64,000 nt of DNA from Clostridium sp. UBA4548 (GTDB taxonomy: Bacteria > Bacillota > Clostridia > Clostridiales > Clostridiaceae). Of this stretch, positions 59,141 to 64,000 are shown one piece after another; position 1 is the stretch's first letter; every line of letters begins with the position of its first letter. Where the stretch lies: contig NZ_DGLI01000021.1 of assembly GCF_002387895.1 (NCBI RefSeq), positions 226,837-290,836 on the forward strand. The letters are read 5' to 3'. The notes beneath the pieces are model-generated. The model ran no database searches. It worked only from the letters and a program-made list of their open reading frames with translations, and was not told the DNA's origin. A program made the position numbers and the translations under genes.

Positions 59141-59686
59141 CTATGCCATGAGAGTTGGAATAAGTCCGTAGAATATGGTTCCCAAAACACCAGCAATTAC
59201 AATGATTAGGATAGGATGAATTTTTGTCTTATAAAGTAGTCCTCCAATAATTAGTGCAATAATTAAGCTGTTTAAATCTCTATAAGATTCAAAACCTAAT
59301 GAGAGAAATACTGAAATTATTAAGCCAATTAGGGCTGGACGCATTCCAGATAAGGCAGAAGACAGTAGGTGAGATTCTTTAAATTTATTAAAAAATATAT
59401 AGGCTAAAGAAACTAAAATAAAAGAAGTTGTAACTACTCCTAAAGTTGCAACAATACTTCCTAAAACTCCTCCAACTCTATACCCTACAAAGGTAGCTGA
59501 ATTTATAGCAATGGGACCAGGCGTCATTTGAGAAATACCAATTATATCAATAAATTCACTTTGACTTATCCATTGATTAGTAGTGACGATTTCCTTCTGA
59601 ATAAGGGGAAGCATAGCATAGCCACCGCCAAAGCCAAAGGTACCAACCTTCAAAAAGGCTATATATAGTTTAAATAATAGACTCAT
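59141..59686 (-). CDS. Chromate transporter family protein, half-size (second subunit)
   Basis: 181-residue membrane protein of the CHR family. Hallmarks are VGTFGFGGGYAMLPLIQKE near the N-terminus and SQMTPGPIAINSATFVGYR, with about five helices. Half-size CHR proteins work as pairs; the other half is the gene just upstream. The start ATG abuts the upstream stop (TAAATG), indicating tight coupling, and AAGGTGG lies before it. The substrate is formally chromate/sulfate, but many family members have unproven roles. Confidence 0.9.
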   Translation of the reverse strand: MSLLFKLYIAFLKVGTFGFGGGYAMLPLIQKEIVTTNQWISQSEFIDIIGISQMTPGPIAINSATFVGYRVGGVLGSIVATLGVVTTSFILVSLAYIFFNKFKESHLLSSALSGMRPALIGLIISVFLSLGFESYRDLNSLIIALIIGGLLYKTKIHPILIIVIAGVLGTIFYGLIPTLMA

Positions 59687-60223
59687 TTAGTCCACCTTCT
59701 TTCTGTTAGAAATAATCCCATAAATTCCAGATACCAAAATAATATACACAGGATTTATATCAAAAATTAAAATTGCAGCAACCGTTACAACTACAATTGC
59801 AATATTTTTAAAAGTCTTACTTACTACCTTAGAAATGCTATTTACACCAACTAAGATAAGAAGTGGAACTGCAGCGTTAATTCCCTTAAATACTAATTCC
59901 ACAATATATAAGTTTCTAAACTTACTAAAAAATATAGCAATAATTAATATAATGATAAAGGAAGGAAGGACTACGCCAAGTAGACCAAGAACAGCACCAA
60001 AGGGGCCACCTAGTTTGTAACCAATAAAAGTACAGCTGTTCACAGCAAGGGCACCAGGAAAGGTTTGAGATACTACAATTACATCTATAAACTCCTCTTT
60101 ACTTAGCCACTTATTTTTAGTAACAACTTCAGTTTCAATAAGGGGTATCATAGCGTAACCTCCACCAAAAGTGAAACTGCCAATCTTAAAAAAGGTTAGG
60201 AACATCATAAATAGTCGTTTCAT
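59687..60223 (-). CDS. Chromate transporter family protein, half-size (first subunit)
   Basis: 178-residue CHR half. Hallmarks are IGSFTFGGGYAMIPLIETE and SQTFPGALAVNSCTFIGYK (PGA replaces the PGP of the other subunit), with about five helices. ATG 60223 has GGAGG eight bases upstream; an in-frame extension to 60238 would start before that site and is omitted. It is encoded directly upstream of its partner. The pair would sit in the membrane as an antiparallel heterodimer, by family precedent. Confidence 0.9.
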   Translation of the reverse strand: MKRLFMMFLTFFKIGSFTFGGGYAMIPLIETEVVTKNKWLSKEEFIDVIVVSQTFPGALAVNSCTFIGYKLGGPFGAVLGLLGVVLPSFIIILIIAIFFSKFRNLYIVELVFKGINAAVPLLILVGVNSISKVVSKTFKNIAIVVVTVAAILIFDINPVYIILVSGIYGIISNRKKVD

Positions 60224-60477
60224 TAAAAATACCTCCATGTTTAAATCAGTAAAAAGCCAAATAATATTGCACTGGTGCCAAATAAAACACCAATAAGGGT
60301 TTAGGTATTAAAATCAATAACTAAATTATAAACCTTATTTATTATAGGCGCAAATTTACTGGATTAAACTGAATTAATTAATTATAATAGTTATAGAGAG
60401 GTAAAATTGAAATAATTGTATACAGTTAATAAATAATTCACTGTTTAAATAAAGATATTTTGAAAGGAGTTAAAGAC

Positions 60478-60900
60478 ATGGAAATATCCAAAATAAGAAG
60501 AAGTACCCCTGTGAAACAAGAAGGAATCTCCATAAGTAGCAAAAGTGATTTCACAAGAAACTTTAACTTTGCACGTCAACAAAAATCAGAAGAAGAATTA
60601 AAACAAATGTTTAAGGATATAAAAAATAAGGGGAATAGATTAGCAGTGTCTAAGTGTTATGCTGATGTTAGAGCATATAAGAGAGCTATAAAAGAATATC
60701 TAGAATCCATGCTAGCTTTTATGTATTCGGTGAAAAAGGATATAAGCTTTTGGCAAACTCAATATTATGTAACCGTAGAAAGTGTTGATAAGAAGCTTGA
60801 AGAGTTAACAGCTATGCTACTTAGTGAAGAAAAGGAAAATTTAGATATAGCAGGAACTATTGATGAAATAACAGGACTAATTGTAGATATATATAAATAA
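60478..60900 (+). CDS. YaaR-family protein
   Basis: 140-residue cytoplasmic helical protein matching the YaaR family (DUF327): ARQQKSEEELKQMFKDIKNK, AVSKCYADVRAYKRAIKEYL, then SVDKKLEELTAMLL. No enzymatic motif is visible and its function is unknown. In Bacillus yaaR is near DNA-replication genes; here it is between chromate-transporter and HTH-TPR genes. ATG 60478 has AAAGGAG upstream. Confidence 0.88.
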   Translation: MEISKIRRSTPVKQEGISISSKSDFTRNFNFARQQKSEEELKQMFKDIKNKGNRLAVSKCYADVRAYKRAIKEYLESMLAFMYSVKKDISFWQTQYYVTVESVDKKLEELTAMLLSEEKENLDIAGTIDEITGLIVDIYK

Positions 60901-61073
60901 AGAATATTACTTGTAAATTTCATTTTTAAATGCATAGCTATTAGCTTATTACAGAGGGTGTAGTTAAAGGGTAAAAGTATTAAGAAATGTGGTAAAGGGT
61001 GAGAGAATAAAGGGGTTATTTCACTAGTAAAAGTGATTATGTTGGAAAAAATACAGTATAAAGGATGAGTTAA

Positions 61074-62360
61074 ATGGAATTTTTACCACAAGGGAAAAGA
61101 ATTAAAAAAATTAGAAAACAACTTAGAATGAAGCAAGATGATTTTCAAGATGAGAACATGACTAGAGGATACTTTGGAATGATAGAGGTAGGAACTAGAA
61201 GATTAAATAAAAAAACTGCTAAATTTATATTAGAAAAGTTAAAAGCTAGGGCTGAGGAAATAGGTATAGCCTTAAATATTGATGAAAACTACTTACTTAT
61301 GTCAGAAGAAGATGAGGCTAGAAGCTTTTGCGAAGATAAATTAAAAAGAAATCCTGCAGAAGAAGAAATTAAGGAAGTTATTTCTATTTCAGAAAAATAC
61401 TCTTTAAAGAAAATTAAAGCAGAGGCATATAGAACTTTAGGGGATATAAGATATAAAGAGTTCAAATTTGGAGAAGCATTTATAAATTACAGTGAATCAG
61501 CAGATGTGTGTAAGGAAATAAATGAGGCACCTTTACAATGTTATGTAAATAATAGATTAGGAATGTGCAAATACAATGAACTGGACTATGAAGAAGCCCT
61601 GCTATATTACAATAGAGCACGACAATCAGCAGCAGCTTCCAAGGATAGTGAAGTCGAGATGAATTCTATATTTAATATGGCCTTATCTTATAAAAGGCTA
61701 GAGATGTTTGATGAAGCAATGAAAAATATTGATTTATATTTAAATATGATTAATGGAAGAGAAGATTATAATGAGAAATATGTTTTAGCAAATATATTAA
61801 AATCTAATTGCTTTGAATTCAAAGGGCTTATCGATGAAGCTATAGACATATTAGAAACTTTAGTTGAAAACTTTAAAGATATTATTAAAAAGGATGAGGC
61901 TTTTATTTACAGTAATATTGGATTGCTCTATTTACAGAAAGATGAATTTGATGAGAGTCTTAAGGCTTTTAGTAAGTCTGAAACTATAAGGATGGAAAAT
62001 GACGAGTCTAATTTATCACATACCATAATAGATAAGTCTAGAGTTTATATTAAGAAAGAGTTGTATACAGAAGCCATCATTCTAACGAAATTAGGAATTG
62101 ACTTAGCTACTAGGTATAATGATAATAATTACTTACTAAAGGGGTATTATCAGCTTATAGAGATTTATGAAAAATTAGATAAAAATGAAGATATAGAAGA
62201 AGTTTACTATAAAATTGCTAATATTGTTGAAAAGGGAAATAACTTCTATGAAAAATTGAAGGTTTACCTAAGCTTAACTGAATACTATATAAAACAAAAC
62301 AATATGGAAGAAGCTATTAAATATTTGCAAAAGTCTAAAAAGAATAATAAATGTTGTTAG
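61074..62360 (+). CDS. Helix-turn-helix/TPR regulator (RRNPP-like)
   Basis: 428-residue cytoplasmic regulator. An N-terminal XRE-type helix-turn-helix (about 1-45, IKKIRKQLRMKQDDF, YFGMIEVGTRRLN) is followed by at least six TPR-like repeats (AYRTLGDIRYKEFKFGEAFI, YIYSNIGLLYLQKDEFDESL, AIKYLQKSKKN). This HTH-TPR architecture is that of RRNPP peptide-sensing proteins such as Rap, PlcR and Rgg relatives. No short secreted-peptide gene is seen immediately downstream, so ligand sensing is not supported here. The protein ends in Cys-Cys. Confidence 0.82.
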   Translation: MEFLPQGKRIKKIRKQLRMKQDDFQDENMTRGYFGMIEVGTRRLNKKTAKFILEKLKARAEEIGIALNIDENYLLMSEEDEARSFCEDKLKRNPAEEEIKEVISISEKYSLKKIKAEAYRTLGDIRYKEFKFGEAFINYSESADVCKEINEAPLQCYVNNRLGMCKYNELDYEEALLYYNRARQSAAASKDSEVEMNSIFNMALSYKRLEMFDEAMKNIDLYLNMINGREDYNEKYVLANILKSNCFEFKGLIDEAIDILETLVENFKDIIKKDEAFIYSNIGLLYLQKDEFDESLKAFSKSETIRMENDESNLSHTIIDKSRVYIKKELYTEAIILTKLGIDLATRYNDNNYLLKGYYQLIEIYEKLDKNEDIEEVYYKIANIVEKGNNFYEKLKVYLSLTEYYIKQNNMEEAIKYLQKSKKNNKCC

Positions 62361-62414
62361 ATATTATCTATTGTATGTAAACTTTAAGGACTGCTAGAAA
62401 TATAATTAAATAGA

Positions 62415-62468
62415 AATAAAACCTTACTCTGAAATGCCATGTTCCAGAGTAAGGTTTTATTTTTTTAT
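62415..62468. terminator. Bidirectional intrinsic terminator
   Basis: A 17-bp stem AATAAAACCTTACTCTG and complement, then a run of T. It separates the HTH-TPR gene and the converging nadE. Confidence 0.93.
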
Positions 62469-62490
62469 TAGCTATTTAGGAAATTATTAT

Positions 62491-64000
62491 TTAAATCCAG
62501 CCGTTATAGCTGGCATCTGAAGGCATTCTTAAATCTCCTCTTGGAGATAAGCTAATGGTTCCAACCTTTGGACCATCAGGAAGACAAGAACGCTTAAATT
62601 GTTGAGTGAAGAAACGTCTTAAGAACATATTTAGCCATTTAGAAATTTCTTCTTCAGAGTAATAGTCCCTAAAGGCAGCCTTAGCTAAGAATAGTATCTT
62701 TTCAGGAGTGGCCCCTTGTTTTATGAAGTAGTACAAGAAGAAGTCATGAAGTTCATAAGGACCAACTATATCTTCAGTCTTTTGAGTTATTTCTCCATTT
62801 TTATCCTTAGGAAGAAGTTCAGGACTTATAGGAGTATCTAGAATGTCAAGAAGAGTTTCTGATACCTTTCCTGAAAGCTGTTTTTCTGCTACATATTTAA
62901 CCAAATACCTTACAAGGGTTTTAGGAATAGAGCAGTTTACAGAGTACATGGACATGTGGTCTCCATTATAAGTGCACCAGCCTAAAGCAAGTTCAGATAA
63001 GTCACCTGTACCAATTAAAAGTCCACCTTCTTTGTTAGCTAAATCCATAAGGATTTGAGTTCTTTCTCTTGCTTGAACATTCTCGTAGGTAACATCATGA
63101 ACTTCTGCAGGATGACCTATATCCTTAAAGTGTTGAAGTGAAGCTTCCACAATATTAATTTCTCTTAAGTCCGTACCTAATTGGTTACATAAATCTAGGG
63201 CATTGGTGTAAGTTCTATCCGTAGTTCCAAAGCCAGGCATAGTTATAGTTACGATATTCTTTCTTGGAAGTCCAAGAATATCAAAGGTTTTAACAACTAC
63301 TAGAAGAGCCAAAGTAGAATCTAGTCCTCCGGAGATTCCAATTACTGCTTTCTTTAAATTCGTATGACAAAATCTTTTTGCAAGGGCAGAAGCCTGAATA
63401 TTAAAGATTTCTTCACAGCGCACATCACGTTCATGTTCATTGCTAGGAACAAAAGGATGTCTATCTATGTATCTATCAAAGGTACTTATTTCTGTATTAT
63501 CAAAGGCAAAGTTAATATACTTTCCTTTAAAAGGACAAAAAGTCACACTATCTCTAAAGCTTACATTTTTAAGTCTTTCAGCTTTAAGTTTATTTATATC
63601 AATAATTCCAGTGATAATTTCATTTTCTCTTTGGAATCTTTCATTTTCTGCAAGGGTAGAACCATTTTCAGAAATCATTAAGTGACCGCTGAATAATAAA
63701 TCTGTAGTGGATTCAAAGACTCCAGCGGAAGAGTATACATAAGCACTCATGCATCTAGCACTTTGATTGGAAATAAGATTTTTTCTATAATCACTCTTGC
63801 TTACTAATTCATTGGAAGCAGAAAGGTTACAGATAATGTTAGCTCCAAGAATACTTAAATAACTACTTGGAGGAATGGTTACCCAAAGATCCTCACAAAT
63901 TTCAAAGGCTATTTTAATATCTCCACAGGTGAAAATTAAGTTTGTGCCAAAAGGGATTTCCTTTTGGAAGGATAAATCAATAAGATCTGTATCCACATGT
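62491..64000 (-). CDS. nadE: Glutamine-dependent NAD+ synthetase (5' end outside window)
   Basis: Makes NAD+ from deamido-NAD+, ATP and glutamine ammonia. The visible 503 residues run off the right edge in frame, so the N-terminus is missing. What remains includes part of the nitrilase-type glutaminase domain, with its catalytic Cys in AFEICEDLWV. The synthetase domain follows, with the PP-loop GISGGLDSTLALLVV and LLIGTGDLSELALGWCTYNG. C-terminal SCLPDGPKVGTISLSPRGDL is also typical. Normal full length is about 640 residues, so roughly 130 are off-window. Convergent with the HTH-TPR gene. Confidence 0.95.
   Translation of the reverse strand, partial: HVDTDLIDLSFQKEIPFGTNLIFTCGDIKIAFEICEDLWVTIPPSSYLSILGANIICNLSASNELVSKSDYRKNLISNQSARCMSAYVYSSAGVFESTTDLLFSGHLMISENGSTLAENERFQRENEIITGIIDINKLKAERLKNVSFRDSVTFCPFKGKYINFAFDNTEISTFDRYIDRHPFVPSNEHERDVRCEEIFNIQASALAKRFCHTNLKKAVIGISGGLDSTLALLVVVKTFDILGLPRKNIVTITMPGFGTTDRTYTNALDLCNQLGTDLREINIVEASLQHFKDIGHPAEVHDVTYENVQARERTQILMDLANKEGGLLIGTGDLSELALGWCTYNGDHMSMYSVNCSIPKTLVRYLVKYVAEKQLSGKVSETLLDILDTPISPELLPKDKNGEITQKTEDIVGPYELHDFFLYYFIKQGATPEKILFLAKAAFRDYYSEEEISKWLNMFLRRFFTQQFKRSCLPDGPKVGTISLSPRGDLRMPSDASYNGWI

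Noticed and set aside
1..64000. CRISPR arrays, tRNA or rRNA genes, prophage genes
   Set aside because: No regularly spaced repeats, cloverleaf or rRNA sequence, integrase or phage structural genes were seen.

Overview
The window is AT-rich DNA with strong AGGAGG-type ribosome-binding sites, many U-tailed intrinsic terminators, two T-boxes, an adenosylcobalamin riboswitch, 2[4Fe-4S] ferredoxins, an oxygen-sensitive glycyl-radical enzyme and a clostridial thiolase. Together these indicate an anaerobic Firmicute, most likely Clostridium sensu stricto or a near relative. It is ordinary chromosome: no prophage, CRISPR array, rRNA or tRNA was seen. The mobile-looking DNA is a small MITE-like repeat family.

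Layout. 1-2.4 kb: a TetR regulator (cut by the window edge) divergent from a BCCT betaine/carnitine-type transporter. 2.5-6.1 kb: DbpA-like RNA helicase, lipid kinase, ZIP metal transporter. 6.2-8.2 kb: a long structured leader with a perfect palindrome, then an XRE-cupin regulator and proC. 8.4-10.3 kb: an orphan sensor kinase. 10.5-12.5 kb: cysK-cysE behind a Cys T-box. 12.8-19.7 kb: a large cell-envelope subtilase with a variant sorting signal, then an unrecognised 799-residue helical protein. 19.9-25.3 kb: ApbE, a NusG-II/Gx-transporter pair, and a sigma-54 activator immediately upstream of a thiolase that has a -24/-12 promoter. 25.7-30.9 kb: tandem VanW proteins, an HD hydrolase, BirA. 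31-36.4 kb: a phosphodiesterase, a possible PD-(D/E)XK protein, and btuFCD under a cobalamin riboswitch. 36.8-39.8 kb: the YjjI/YjjW glycyl-radical pair and a nitroreductase. 39.8-41.5 kb: the MITE cluster around a beta-carbonic-anhydrase-like gene and a gene relic. 41.5-44 kb: queT, and asnS with an Asn T-box. 44-49.7 kb: YitT, two tandem ferredoxins missed by ordinary ORF length cut-offs, an SDR, and a membrane Fe-S protein. 50-53 kb: B12-dependent ribonucleotide reductase with two NrdR-box-like sites. 53.6-58.4 kb: gamma-carbonic anhydrase, free-Met sulfoxide reductase, CvfB, Ca2+-type P-ATPase. 59-64 kb: split chromate transporter, YaaR, an HTH-TPR regulator and the 3' part of NAD synthetase.

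How the parts connect. Cobalamin uptake under a B12 riboswitch and a B12-dependent ribonucleotide reductase share the window, suggesting B12 supply feeds DNA precursor synthesis. Cysteine synthesis and Asn-tRNA charging are controlled by tRNA-sensing T-boxes whose specifier codons (UGC, AAC) match the downstream genes. The sigma-54 activator next to a -24/-12 promoter suggests dedicated control of acetyl-CoA to acetoacetyl-CoA flux. All functional calls rest on motif recognition by eye; no database search was run.
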